NCBI GenBank assembly: GCA_001725255.1 | Contig: MEFV01000008.1 | Location: forward strand, 248,001-312,000 | Source of the DNA: Comamonas sp. SCN 67-35 | Lineage (GTDB): Bacteria; Pseudomonadota; Gammaproteobacteria; Burkholderiales; Burkholderiaceae_C | DNA: 64,000 nucleotides | Direction of reading: 5' to 3' | Part shown: positions 7,554-16,658 of the stretch, in pieces | Layout of the letters: each line of letters opens with the position of its first letter | Position numbering within the stretch: position 1 is the stretch's first letter | The notes under the pieces: model-generated | Databases searched by the model: none | Seen by the model: only the letters and a program-made list of their open reading frames with translations | What the model was told of the DNA's origin: nothing | Made by a program: the position numbers and the translations under genes

Positions 7554-10250
7554 ATGACCCCCATCACCCTCAAGTCCTACCAGGAACAGGCGCTCGCCGC
7601 CTTGTCCACCTACGCCCAGGCCGCGCGCCTGCGGGGTGCGGCGCAGGCGTTCGCGGCGCAGGCCGGGCATGCCTATCAGGGCGAGGCCTTTGGCCGCGTG
7701 CCCTGCGTGTGCCTGCGCATTCCCACGGGCGGGGGCAAAACGGTGCTGGCCGCGCACGCCGTGCCGCTGCTGGCGCGTGACTGGGCCGCGGTGGAGGCGC
7801 CGGTGGCGCTGTGGCTGGTGCCCAGCGACGCCATCCGCATGCAAACCCTCCGCAGCCTGCAGACGCCCGGCCACCCCTACCGCGCGGCGCTGGTGGCGGC
7901 ATATGGCGAGGGGCTGCGGGTCTGCACGCTCGACGAGGTGGCGCAGATCGCCCCGCCGGACTGGGGCCGCAGGGCCGTGGTGGTGGTGGCCACCATCCAG
8001 AGCTTTCGCATCGAGGACGCGGGCCAGCGCAATGTGTACAGCTTCTCCGAGAGTTTCGAGCGCCATTTCAAGGGCGTGGCGCAAGAGGCGCTGGCGCCGC
8101 TGCGTGAGCTGCCCGACGCGCGGGTCACGACCGAGGATGTGGCGCGCGATGCGACCGGCGTGCTGGCCGGTTTCATCGATCAGCCGCGCTGGAGCCTGGC
8201 CAACTGGCTGGCGCTGCAGCAGCCCCTCGTCATCGTGGATGAGGCGCACAACACCAAGACGGACAAGAGCTTCACCGCGCTCAAGCGCCTTCAGCCTTCT
8301 TTCATCCTGGAGCTGACCGCCACGCCCCTGCCCGCGCAGACCAATGTGCTCTACCACGTGAGCGCGCAGGAGCTGGCGGCCGAGGACATGATCAAGCTGC
8401 CCATCGTGCTGGCCGAGCACCCCGAGGGCTGGCCCGCTGCCGTGTTCGCCGCCGTGCAGACGCAGCGGCAGCTGGAGGCCGAGGCGCTCAAGGACGAAGC
8501 CGCGGGCGCGGGCTATGTGCGGCCCATCGTGCTCTTTCAGGCCACGAGCGCGGACGAGGAGATGCCGCCCGAGAAGCTGCGCGACCACCTGGTCGATGAA
8601 TTGAAGCTGCCCGCCAGCCAGATCGTGGTGGCGACGGGCAAGGAGCGCGGGTTGGAAGACATCCGGCTGGCCGCTCGCGACTGCCCGGTGCGCTACGTCA
8701 TCACCGTGCAGGCGCTGCGCGAGGGCTGGGACTGCTCGTTTGCCTACGTGCTGTGCAGCCTGCAAAAACTCGGCAGCGCCACGGCCGTGGAGCAACTGCT
8801 GGGCCGCGTGCTGCGCATGCCCTACGCAGCGCGGCGCGGGCGCGAGGCGCTCAATCGTGCCTACGCTCATGTGTGCGCGGCGGAGTTTTCTCAGGCGGCC
8901 CACGCGTTGGCGGACCGCTTGATTGGCCACATGGGCTTCGAGGCGCTGGACGTGGCCAGCATGATCGCTGCGCAAGGCAGCCTGTCTTTGTGGGATGTTT
9001 CTGATTCAAATCAGTCTCCAGCGCCCACCAGGCAAGCGCCGATAGCTACGTTCCTTGAGGGTCTGGCGGCCACCCCCGAATTGCTGGCGCAGCCTGGCGT
9101 GCAACGGGCGCCCGAGGGTGACGCGCGCGGGGTGATGCTGGTCGGCCCCATCGGGCAGGAGACTGAAGCGCTGCTGCTGACCCTGGTGCGAGGCGCCAGG
9201 AAACAGGCGCAGCTGCGCCAGCAGCTGGCGCAGCACGGCGCGCTGGTGGCGGCGCAGGCCGCGCCTGCCTCGCATGGCCTGCCGTTCGCGCCGCTGCCGC
9301 ATCTGGCCTGGCGCGCGCAGGCGCAGGCGCCGTTGTGGCCGCTGGAGCGCGAGGCGGTGCTGGAGACGGTGGAAATCGACTGGCTTGCGCCGGCGGCGGT
9401 GCAATTGCCCGGCTTTCAGACGGCGCAAGAGCCCGACGTGATCGAGATCGATGTGCAGGACCAGCGCGTGACCCTGCGCCTGGCCGATGGCGCCCAAATG
9501 CCGATGGACTGGCACGCGAGCAGCATCGACGCGCAGACGCTGGTGGGCTGGCTCGACCAGTCGTTGTTCAAGTCGGAACACCTGGCGGGCCTGACGCAGC
9601 CGCAACGTCGCGCCTGGCTGGCGGCCGTGATCGATTACCAGTTGCACAGCCGTGGCGTGCCGCTGGTGGCGTTGGCGCAGGGGCGTTTTCGCCTGGCGCG
9701 GGCCATCGAACATCACGCCGCCGATCTGGGCCAGAGCGCGGCGCGGCGCGCCTTTCGGCAAAAGGTGCTGGGCGAGGGCGATACGGGCGGCGCCTGGCTG
9801 GTCGAGCCCGACTGGGCGCATCCGCATGTCTTCGAGCCCGACCGCTACCCCGCGCCCGTGGCCACGCGCTACGCGGGGCGCTACCGGTTTTCCAGACACT
9901 ACTTTCCGGTGCTGGCCGATTTGAAGGACAGCGGCGAGGAATTCACCTGCGCCCAGCTCATCGACCGTCATCCGCGCGTGCGCCACTGGGTGCGCAACCT
10001 CGACACTGCCCCGTGCGGCTTTGCCCTGCCGACCTCGCGTGGGCACTTCTACGCCGACTTCGTCGCCGAGCTGGTGGATGGGCGCGTGGCGCTGCTCGAA
10101 TACAAGGGTGCGCATCTGCTGAACGACCCTTACGAAATCGAAAAGCGCCAGGTCGGCGAGCTCTGGGCGCGTGTCAGCGCGGGGCGCGCAGTGTTCGGCT
10201 GGCTCACAGCCGAGGGACTCGCCCGGCAGCTGGATGCCGTGCTCGCATGA
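7554..10250 (+). CDS. res: type III restriction endonuclease subunit (Res)
   Basis: This 898-residue superfamily-2 helicase/nuclease shows Walker A (RIPTGGGKTVLAAHA, about 57-71), DEAH box (VIVDEAHNTKTDKS, about 225-238), motif VI (VEQLLGRVLRMPY, about 411-423), and a C-terminal PD-(D/E)XK nuclease (YADFVAELVDGRVALLEYKG, about 830-849). In type III systems Res works with Mod, using ATP to move or switch along DNA and cut near unmethylated sites. An in-frame dispersed repeat lies at residues about 483-500, between the helicase and later domains. The stop codon overlaps the start of the aminopropyltransferase gene (ATGA), so the two may be translationally coupled. Confidence 0.9.
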   Translation: MTPITLKSYQEQALAALSTYAQAARLRGAAQAFAAQAGHAYQGEAFGRVPCVCLRIPTGGGKTVLAAHAVPLLARDWAAVEAPVALWLVPSDAIRMQTLRSLQTPGHPYRAALVAAYGEGLRVCTLDEVAQIAPPDWGRRAVVVVATIQSFRIEDAGQRNVYSFSESFERHFKGVAQEALAPLRELPDARVTTEDVARDATGVLAGFIDQPRWSLANWLALQQPLVIVDEAHNTKTDKSFTALKRLQPSFILELTATPLPAQTNVLYHVSAQELAAEDMIKLPIVLAEHPEGWPAAVFAAVQTQRQLEAEALKDEAAGAGYVRPIVLFQATSADEEMPPEKLRDHLVDELKLPASQIVVATGKERGLEDIRLAARDCPVRYVITVQALREGWDCSFAYVLCSLQKLGSATAVEQLLGRVLRMPYAARRGREALNRAYAHVCAAEFSQAAHALADRLIGHMGFEALDVASMIAAQGSLSLWDVSDSNQSPAPTRQAPIATFLEGLAATPELLAQPGVQRAPEGDARGVMLVGPIGQETEALLLTLVRGARKQAQLRQQLAQHGALVAAQAAPASHGLPFAPLPHLAWRAQAQAPLWPLEREAVLETVEIDWLAPAAVQLPGFQTAQEPDVIEIDVQDQRVTLRLADGAQMPMDWHASSIDAQTLVGWLDQSLFKSEHLAGLTQPQRRAWLAAVIDYQLHSRGVPLVALAQGRFRLARAIEHHAADLGQSAARRAFRQKVLGEGDTGGAWLVEPDWAHPHVFEPDRYPAPVATRYAGRYRFSRHYFPVLADLKDSGEEFTCAQLIDRHPRVRHWVRNLDTAPCGFALPTSRGHFYADFVAELVDGRVALLEYKGAHLLNDPYEIEKRQVGELWARVSAGRAVFGWLTAEGLARQLDAVLA
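9004..9052 (+). repeat. dispersed hairpin repeat inside res, copy 3
   Basis: ATTCAAATCAGTCTCCAGCG...GGCAAGCGCCGATAGCTACG aligns with the forward repeat consensus. It is read in frame as SNQSPAPTRQAPIATFL, a low-complexity linker in Res. Only a short stem (GCGC with GCGC) remains. Confidence 0.6.
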
Positions 10251-11776
10251 CGGACGCTGCACCCGCGCCCCGCCCCATTGCCGTCGCGCTGTTCATCAGC
10301 GTCTTCGTCATCGCCGCCTGCGGGCTGCTGTACGAGCTGGCGGCGGGGGCGCTCGCGTCCTACCTGCTGGGCGACTCGATCCTGCAGTTCTCCACCGTCA
10401 TCGGCACCTACCTCTTCGCCATGGGCGTGGGCTCGTGGCTGTCGCGCTATCTGAACCGGCCGCTGGCCGCGCACTTCCTGCGCATCGAGCTGCTGGTGGC
10501 GCTGGTGGGCGGCACCATGCCCGGGGCGCTCTTCGCCGCCAATGCCTGGCTGCCGGGGGCGTTTCACTTCCTGCTCTACCTCATGGTGATGGCGGTGGGC
10601 ACGCTGGTGGGGCTGGAGATTCCGCTGGTGATGCGCATCCTGCAGCGCGACGTGAAGTTCAAGGACCTGGTGAGCCAGGTGCTCACCTTCGACTACCTCG
10701 GCGCGCTGGCGGTGTCGCTGGCGTTTCCGCTGCTGCTGGTGCCGCGGCTGGGGCTGGTGCGCTCGGGGCTGCTGTTCGGCATCATGAATGCGCTAGTCGC
10801 CGTGTGGGCGTTGTGGCTGTTCCGCCGTGAACTGCCGCGCCGCGCCGAGCACGTCGCCGCATGCGTGATGGTGCTGGCGCTGCTGGGCGCGGGCATGGCG
10901 GGCGCGGAAAAAATCACCACGCTGGCCGAGGACCACTTCTACCAGAGCCCGATCGCGTTCGCCGCTACCACGCCCTACCAGCGCATCGTCGTCACGCACG
11001 GGCGGGGCGGCTACCGGCTGTACCTCAACGGCAACCTGCAGTTCGCCGAGAGCGACGAATACCGCTACCATGAGGCGCTGGTGCACCCGGCGATGGCGGC
11101 GCACGGCGCACCGAAAAAGGTGGCGGTGCTGGGCGGCGGCGACGGCATGGCGGTGCGCGAGATCCTCAAGTACCCGGGGGTCGAGTCGGTCACGCTGGTG
11201 GAGCTCGACCCGGCGATGACGCGGCTCTTTTCCGATACGCCGCAACTGGCGCGGCTCAACCACCACGCGCTGACCGACCCGCGCGTGCATGTGGTCAACG
11301 AGGACGCCTTCCAGTGGCTGCAGCACGGCAAGGACACCTTCGACGTGATCGTGGTCGACTTCCCCGATCCCACCAATTTCGCGATCGGCAAGCTCTACAC
11401 CAACAGCTTCTACGCGCTGCTGGCCGAGCGCCTGGCGGCGAGCGGCTACGCGGTGGTGCAGACCACCTCGCCGCTGGTCGCGCGCCAGAGCTTCTGGACC
11501 GTGGTGCGCACGATCGAATCGGTGGGCCTGGCGGCCGTGCCCTACCACGCGCACGTGCCGAGTTTTGGCGAATGGGGCTTCGTCATCGCCAGCCGCCGGC
11601 CGTGGCGCGCGCCCGCCGCGCTGCCCGCGGGCCTGCGTTTCCTGGACGCGGGCGCGCTGGCGGCGATGCTGGATTTTCCGCGCGACATGGCGCGCGTGCC
11701 CGCCGAGGTCAACCGCCTGTCCAACCAGGTCCTGGTGCACACTTACGAGCAGGAATGGGGGCGTGTATCGCACTGA
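10247..11776 (+). CDS. membrane-anchored polyamine aminopropyltransferase (spermidine-synthase-like)
   Basis: This 509-residue protein has about six N-terminal transmembrane helices (residues about 10-215). They are followed by a spermidine-synthase domain with the AdoMet-type motif VAVLGGGDGMAVREIL (near 291), VTLVELDPAM, and the catalytic-site motif DVIVVDFPDPTNF (near 367). Soluble relatives transfer an aminopropyl group from decarboxylated AdoMet to putrescine. Membrane-fused forms are less well understood. The ATG at 10247 overlaps the res stop by 4 bases. SPFH, DUF4178 and DUF350 genes lie on the far side of the restriction genes, and an FAD amine-oxidase-like gene follows ilvA. This arrangement hints at a broken-up ancestral operon. 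Confidence 0.85.
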   Translation: MTDAAPAPRPIAVALFISVFVIAACGLLYELAAGALASYLLGDSILQFSTVIGTYLFAMGVGSWLSRYLNRPLAAHFLRIELLVALVGGTMPGALFAANAWLPGAFHFLLYLMVMAVGTLVGLEIPLVMRILQRDVKFKDLVSQVLTFDYLGALAVSLAFPLLLVPRLGLVRSGLLFGIMNALVAVWALWLFRRELPRRAEHVAACVMVLALLGAGMAGAEKITTLAEDHFYQSPIAFAATTPYQRIVVTHGRGGYRLYLNGNLQFAESDEYRYHEALVHPAMAAHGAPKKVAVLGGGDGMAVREILKYPGVESVTLVELDPAMTRLFSDTPQLARLNHHALTDPRVHVVNEDAFQWLQHGKDTFDVIVVDFPDPTNFAIGKLYTNSFYALLAERLAASGYAVVQTTSPLVARQSFWTVVRTIESVGLAAVPYHAHVPSFGEWGFVIASRRPWRAPAALPAGLRFLDAGALAAMLDFPRDMARVPAEVNRLSNQVLVHTYEQEWGRVSH

Positions 11777-11806
11777 CCCCCGGTTCCATCCCACAAGGAA
11801 ACAGAA

Positions 11807-13009
11807 ATGCTGCAATTTGCCGATGTCGAACAGGCCGCGACCCGCGTGGCCGGCCAGGTGCTCAATACCCCATGCGTGGAGTCGCGTACGCTCTCGGAAA
11901 TCACCGGGGCGCAGGTGTTCCTCAAGATGGAAAACCTGCAGTTCACCGGCTCGTTCAAGGAGCGCGGCGCGTGCAACAAGCTCGTGCAACTGTCGCAGGA
12001 CGAGCGCCAGCGCGGCGTCATCGCCATGAGCGCGGGCAACCATGCGCAGGGCGTGGCCTACCACGCTCTGCAGCTGGGCATTCCTGCCACCATTGTCATG
12101 CCGAGCTTTACCCCGAGCGTGAAGGTGGCGCGCACCCAGGGCTTTGGCGCCCGCGTGATCCTGCATGGCAATACGCTGGAAGAGGCGGCAGTGCACGCGC
12201 GTGAACTCGCCGCTCGCGAGCAGCTCACGCTGATCCATCCCTACGACGACGAAGCCATCATGGCCGGGCAGGGCACGCTCGCCATCGAGATGCTCGCGGC
12301 GCAGCCCGATCTGGAAGTGATCGTGGTGCCCGTGGGCGGCGGCGGCCTGATCTCGGGCATCGCCACGGCGGCCAAGGCGATCAAGCCGGCGATCGAGATC
12401 GTGGGCGTGCAGGTGCAGCGTTTTCCGGCCATGGTCAACGCCATCCAGGGCACCAGCTACGAACAGGGCGCGAGCACCATCGCCGAGGGCATCGCCGTGG
12501 GCGCGCCGGGCGTGCATTGCGTGGAGGTGATCCGCGAGCGCGTGGACGATCTGCTGCTCGTCGATGAGGGCGATGTCGAGCAGGCCATCGTGCTGCTGCT
12601 GGAAATCGAGAAGACCCTGGCCGAGGGCGCGGGTGCCGCGGCGCTGGCGGCGCTGGTGCGCCACAAGGCCCGCTTTGAGGGCAAGAAGGTCGGCATGGTG
12701 CTCTCGGGCGGCAACATGGACCCGCAGCTGCTGGCGCAGATCATCGGCCGCGCCATGGTGCGCTCCGGGCGTCTGGCGCGCGTGGTGGTGAGCGCGCGCG
12801 ACGTGCCCGGGAGCCTGGCGCGCATCACCTCGCTCGTGGCGCAGGCCGGCGCCAATGTGGACGAGGTGCATCACCAGCGCGCCTTCACGCTGCTGGCGGC
12901 GCAGAACGTCGAGATCGAGATGGTGCTGCAGACGAGGAGCCGCGAGCACTCCGCCGAGGTGATCGAGCGCCTGCGCGCGGCGGGGCTGGACGTGCGCCAG
13001 GTGCAGTAG
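11807..13009 (+). CDS. ilvA: threonine ammonia-lyase (threonine deaminase)
   Basis: This 400-residue fold-type II PLP enzyme converts L-threonine to 2-oxobutanoate and ammonia, the entry to isoleucine synthesis or a catabolic step. Visible features are the PLP lysine K51 in GSFKERGACN, the SAGNHAQGVAYHA substrate loop, the GGGGLISGIA phosphate-binding glycines, and a C-terminal single ACT-like domain from about residue 325 (VVVSARDVPGSLARITSLVA). That is the short 400-residue type rather than the E. coli form with two regulatory ACT repeats. AAGGAAA precedes the ATG by 7 bases. It sits between the aminopropyltransferase and FAD oxidoreductase genes without obvious pathway logic. Confidence 0.93.
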   Translation: MLQFADVEQAATRVAGQVLNTPCVESRTLSEITGAQVFLKMENLQFTGSFKERGACNKLVQLSQDERQRGVIAMSAGNHAQGVAYHALQLGIPATIVMPSFTPSVKVARTQGFGARVILHGNTLEEAAVHARELAAREQLTLIHPYDDEAIMAGQGTLAIEMLAAQPDLEVIVVPVGGGGLISGIATAAKAIKPAIEIVGVQVQRFPAMVNAIQGTSYEQGASTIAEGIAVGAPGVHCVEVIRERVDDLLLVDEGDVEQAIVLLLEIEKTLAEGAGAAALAALVRHKARFEGKKVGMVLSGGNMDPQLLAQIIGRAMVRSGRLARVVVSARDVPGSLARITSLVAQAGANVDEVHHQRAFTLLAAQNVEIEMVLQTRSREHSAEVIERLRAAGLDVRQVQ

Positions 13010-13045
13010 GCGCCCCGGGGCGTCCCGCGCGTCCCTCTCGCGTTC

Positions 13046-14734
13046 ATGCAGCGCCGCCCCTTTCTTTGCCTGACGGCCGCCGGCGCGCTCGCGGCCTGCA
13101 CGCCCGCGGCGCGGGAGCTCCCGGGCGGCTTCACCGGCATCGACGTGCGCCGCGGCCACGCGCTGCGCGATGCGCTGGCGCAGGGGCGCCTGCCACCGCC
13201 CTCGCGCACCGAGCGCGCGCGTGTCGTGATCGCCGGGGGCGGCGTCGCGGGGCTCGCGGCCGCGCGGGCGCTGCGCCTGGCGGGCGTCGAAGACCTCGTG
13301 CTGCTGGAGCTGGAGGACGAAGCCGGCGGCAACAGCCGCGCCACGCAGGTGCGGGGCATCGCCTGCCCGCGCGGCGCGCACTACCTGCCCGTGCCGGGCG
13401 ACGAGGCGCGCGAGGTGCAGGATTTCCTGGAGGAACTGGGCCTGCGCCGGCGCGTGGCCGGGCGCTGGCGCTACGACGAGCGCACGCTGTGCCACAGTCC
13501 GCAGGAGCGCCTGTACTGGCAGGGGCACTGGCACGAGGGGCTGCTGCCCGTCGATGGCGTGAGTAGCAGCACGCTGGCGCAGTACCGGCGTTTCGCGCGG
13601 CGCGTGGACGAGCTCTCGCGCGCCGCCCGCTTCGCCATGCCCACGCTGCGCACCTGGCGGGCCGATGCGCCCCTGTCGCCCGCGGTGGCGTCGCTCGATG
13701 CGCTCGTCTTCGAGGACTGGCTGGCGCAGGAAGGCTTGGACGACGCGCACCTGCGCTGGTACCTCGACTACTGCTGCCGCGACGACTACGGCGCGGGCAG
13801 CCGCGTGGTTTCGGCCTGGGCCGGCATCCACTACTTCGCCAGCCGCCACGGCTTTCAGGCGCCGGACGATGCACAGGGCAATGCGTCGAGCGAAGAGCGC
13901 GACGCGGTGCTCACCTGGTCCGAGGGCAATGGCTGGCTCACGCGGCGCCTGGCCGCCGCGCTGCAGCCGGGCACGCAGCTGCGCACCGGCGCGAGCGTGC
14001 TGCGGATCGCCGAGGGCCGCCATGGCGTGGAGGTGGATGCACTGGTGCACGCCAGCGGCGAAGTCGTGCGCTGGCAGGCCGCGCGCTGCATCGTCGCGCT
14101 GCCGGTCTTCATGGCGGCGCGGGTGGTGCAAAACCCGCCCGACTTCCTGAGCGAGGCGGCCCGGCGCCTGGCCTGGGCGCCCTGGCTCGTGGCCAACATC
14201 CACATCGACCGGCCGCTGCAGGACCATCCCGGCGCCGCGCCCGCGTGGGACAACGTGCTGTACGACCATGAGACGCGCGGCGGTCTGGGCTACGTCGATG
14301 CCGGACACCAGCGCCTGAACGTGGGCGCGCAGATCGCCGGCCCCACGGTGCTCAGCTACTACCAGGCGCTGGGCGACGGGCCCGAGGGCCGCGCCGCGCT
14401 GCTCGCGCGCCCCTGGACGGCGTGGCGCGACGCCATCCTCGCGGCGCTGGCGCGCCCCCACCCCGACATCGGCGAACGTGCCACGCGCATGGAGATCACG
14501 CGCTACGGGCATGCCATGTCCATCCCGCGGCCGGGTGAACAGCAGTTTTTAAGCCAAATTGGCCTGAAAACATTGTCAGACAAGCGTTACAAGCTATTGA
14601 ACGGAGAGCGAATCCCCTTGCCGCCCACGCCCGCCACGGCGCGCCTGGCGTTCGCGCATGCCGACTGGTCGGGCTATTCGGTGTTCGAGGAAGCGTTCAC
14701 GCGCGGCACGGGGGCGGGCCTGCTGAGCGCGTGA
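13046..14734 (+). CDS. FAD-dependent amine-oxidase-like lipoprotein
   Basis: This 562-residue protein opens with twin arginines and a lipobox (QRRPFLCL...LAAC), which suggests a lipoprotein, perhaps Tat-exported with its cofactor. The Rossmann motif VIAGGGVAGLAAARALRLAG (about 62-81) and LLELEDEAGGNS bind FAD, and the C-terminal FAHADWSGYSVFEEA matches the flavin amine-oxidase/protoporphyrinogen-oxidase fold. Similar genes are known to me beside membrane aminopropyltransferases, so polyamine oxidation is a reasonable guess. Residues about 500-518 (FLSQIGLKTLSDKRYKLL) come from an in-frame dispersed repeat lying just before the conserved C-terminal motif. Its GC composition otherwise matches the neighbours. 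Confidence 0.8.
   Translation: MQRRPFLCLTAAGALAACTPAARELPGGFTGIDVRRGHALRDALAQGRLPPPSRTERARVVIAGGGVAGLAAARALRLAGVEDLVLLELEDEAGGNSRATQVRGIACPRGAHYLPVPGDEAREVQDFLEELGLRRRVAGRWRYDERTLCHSPQERLYWQGHWHEGLLPVDGVSSSTLAQYRRFARRVDELSRAARFAMPTLRTWRADAPLSPAVASLDALVFEDWLAQEGLDDAHLRWYLDYCCRDDYGAGSRVVSAWAGIHYFASRHGFQAPDDAQGNASSEERDAVLTWSEGNGWLTRRLAAALQPGTQLRTGASVLRIAEGRHGVEVDALVHASGEVVRWQAARCIVALPVFMAARVVQNPPDFLSEAARRLAWAPWLVANIHIDRPLQDHPGAAPAWDNVLYDHETRGGLGYVDAGHQRLNVGAQIAGPTVLSYYQALGDGPEGRAALLARPWTAWRDAILAALARPHPDIGERATRMEITRYGHAMSIPRPGEQQFLSQIGLKTLSDKRYKLLNGERIPLPPTPATARLAFAHADWSGYSVFEEAFTRGTGAGLLSA
14546..14601 (+). repeat. dispersed repeat inside the FAD oxidoreductase gene, copy 4
   Basis: TTTTTAAGCCAAATTGGCCT...GACAAGCGTTACAAGCTATT matches the forward consensus at both ends. 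The first hairpin arm has been lost. It is translated in frame. Confidence 0.6.
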
Positions 14735-14875
14735 CGCGCCTGTGTAGACGAGGTCTTCCCCGCATGCAGGGGCAGCAATTCGTGCTGGTGCCAGGCGACC
14801 ATTGGTGCCATATACCATGTAGCATAGAACCGGCGCGCCGGTGAATCGGCGCGCGACACGCAACAGGAGATACGT
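14735..14875 (+). promoter_or_regulatory. upstream region of the FapA-like gene
   Basis: This 141-base gap holds the most AT-rich segment nearby (CCATATACCATGTAGCATAG, 14809-14828), a plausible -10 region. Next comes the GC-rich palindrome CCGGCGCGCCGG, which could fold in the leader. AGGAGA at 14865-14870 is the ribosome-binding site for the TTG start at 14876. Confidence 0.35.
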
Positions 14876-16486
14876 TTGGACGCCCGTGGCATGCAACTGA
14901 GCACATCGGCGGCAGGCGACGTGGTTCTCACCATGGAGCCCAGTGCCGAGCGTGCGCCGTTCGATCGGGCGGCCCTGCTGCGGTGGATGACGGAGCAGGG
15001 TTTTGGCGCCTGCCAGATCAACGAAGAGGCCATCGAGCGTGCGGTGCAGATGGGCACGGGCCCGCAGGAGCGCGTCGTGCTGCTGCTGGCCCATCCGGTC
15101 GATGCGGTCGTGCGGGTGGAGGTCGCGCGCGATGCGATGCAGGCCCAGGTCAGCATCACCGCGGCGCAGGGCGGTGCCCCGGCCAGCGAAGAGGCCGTGC
15201 GCGAGGCGCTCACGGGCGCGGGCGTGGTGGCCGGCATCGACGCGGCGGCCATCGCGCAGGCCGTGCTGACGCAGGGGGCGCAACCCGTGATCGCGGCCCG
15301 TGGCGTGCTGGCTGTCGATGGCGAGGACGCCGAATTTCTCGAACTCATCGCCGCCGCGCCCGACCGCGCGCCCAAGGTCGATGCCGACGGGCGCATCAAC
15401 TACCGCGAGCACGGCGGCGTCATTGTGCTGGTGGAGTCGGGCGCGCTGCTCATGCGCCGCAAGCCCGCCACGCCCGGCACGCCCGGCGTGACGGTGCTGG
15501 GCAAGGTGCTGGCGCCGCGTCCGGGGCGCGACGTGCCCTTCGCCGACAAGCTCAGCGGCGTGGCCATCAGCGAGAAAGACCCCAATCTGCTTGTGGCGGC
15601 CATCACCGGACAGCCCGTGCTGGTGCGCGCCGGCGTCATGGTCGAGCCTGTGCTGCATCTGGCCGAGGTGGACATCGCGGCCGGCAACATCCGCTACGAC
15701 GGCAGCGTGCACGTCGATGGCGACATCGCGCAGGGCATGCAGGTGCAGGCCAGCGGCGACGTCATCGTGGGCGGCGCGGTCGATGGAGGCATCGTGCAGG
15801 CGCGCGGCAGCATCGTCGTCAAGGGCGGCGTGATCGCGCGTGCGCGCCTTCAGGCCGAGGGCGCCATCGACGTGCGGTTTGCCGAAATCTCCGAGCTGCG
15901 CGCGGGCACCGAACTCGTGATCCGCCAGAACGCGCTCGAATGCGAGCTGCATGCGCTCGACCGCATCAGCGTCGGCCGCGAGGTGCCGCAGCGCGGACGG
16001 CTGCTGGGCGGCAGCGCCAGCGCCATGATGAGCATTGCCGCGCCTTACGTCGGCTCTGCCGACGTGGGAGTGACGCGGCTGGTGCTGGGCGCGAACCCGG
16101 TGCTGGAGGAACAGCTGCGCCTGACCGTGCACGAGCAGGACACGCAGCAGCAGCGCGCGCCCAGCCTGCGCAAGGTCATCGACCACCTGCGCCAGCACGG
16201 CGACCCCAAGGGGCTGCTTGAGCGCGCCGAGGCGTCGCTGCAGGACGCGCTGGCGCAGTTGACGCGGCTGCAGCAGCAGCGCGATGCCCTGGAGCAGCAG
16301 CTGGCGCGCGCGCGCGGAGCCCGGCTCGAGATCGGTGTGGCGCTGCAGGGCGCGGTCGATTTCACCCTGTGCGGACAGCGCATTCACCTGCGCCACGACC
16401 TGCGCGCGGGCAGCGTGCAGTTCAATGCGGACGGGGCGATGGTGCACGTCGATTCCAGGGGCTTTGCCGATCCGCTGCCTGGGTGA
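14876..16486 (+). CDS. FapA-family (DUF342) protein
   Basis: This 536-residue protein has the DUF342/FapA layout. An N-terminal alpha/beta part (about 20-165) is followed by a right-handed beta-helix of short repeats (about 190-360; for example VHVDGDIAQGMQVQASGDVI). A coiled-coil region (about 385-480; LTRLQQQRDALEQQLARARG) and a small C-terminal beta domain complete it. FapA-type proteins are poorly characterised cytoplasmic proteins sometimes linked to flagellar or polymer functions. I chose the TTG at 14876 because AGGAGA lies 5 bases before it and no ATG fits as well. It appears to stand alone. The next gene is 172 bases away on the same strand. Confidence 0.8.
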   Translation: MDARGMQLSTSAAGDVVLTMEPSAERAPFDRAALLRWMTEQGFGACQINEEAIERAVQMGTGPQERVVLLLAHPVDAVVRVEVARDAMQAQVSITAAQGGAPASEEAVREALTGAGVVAGIDAAAIAQAVLTQGAQPVIAARGVLAVDGEDAEFLELIAAAPDRAPKVDADGRINYREHGGVIVLVESGALLMRRKPATPGTPGVTVLGKVLAPRPGRDVPFADKLSGVAISEKDPNLLVAAITGQPVLVRAGVMVEPVLHLAEVDIAAGNIRYDGSVHVDGDIAQGMQVQASGDVIVGGAVDGGIVQARGSIVVKGGVIARARLQAEGAIDVRFAEISELRAGTELVIRQNALECELHALDRISVGREVPQRGRLLGGSASAMMSIAAPYVGSADVGVTRLVLGANPVLEEQLRLTVHEQDTQQQRAPSLRKVIDHLRQHGDPKGLLERAEASLQDALAQLTRLQQQRDALEQQLARARGARLEIGVALQGAVDFTLCGQRIHLRHDLRAGSVQFNADGAMVHVDSRGFADPLPG

Positions 16487-16550
16487 CTCGCATCGGCCCG
16501 GGGAAGCGCCGTCGGACGGCCGAGCATTCCATGGACCGCATGACGCTATT

Positions 16551-16580
16551 TAGTTAATAGCTTATAGCGCATGGATGGTC
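16551..16580 (-). repeat. possible degenerate dispersed repeat
   Basis: TTAGTTAATAGCTTATAGCG resembles the AGCTAT/AGCGC end of the repeat family in reverse orientation, but the second arm cannot be recognised. It lies between the FapA-like and NlpC/P60 genes. Confidence 0.3.
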
Positions 16581-16658
16581 TGCGTTGCCGTGGATTTTCA
16601 TTAAATTACACATCGCGGGCGGCGGATGGCCCACGAAGTCGGTTAACCTTGCGCCCCT

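Noticed and set aside
13011..13022. Perfect palindrome CGCCCCGGGGCG after ilvA as a terminator or operator
   Set aside because: It has no loop, no T run and no partner copy. A palindrome of this kind is expected by chance in such GC-rich DNA.
10793..14512. Open frame of 1239 codons on the minus strand
   Set aside because: It lies opposite well-supported genes (aminopropyltransferase, ilvA, FAD oxidoreductase), has a His/Arg/Gly/Ala-rich composition typical of the antisense of GC-rich genes, and has no domain.
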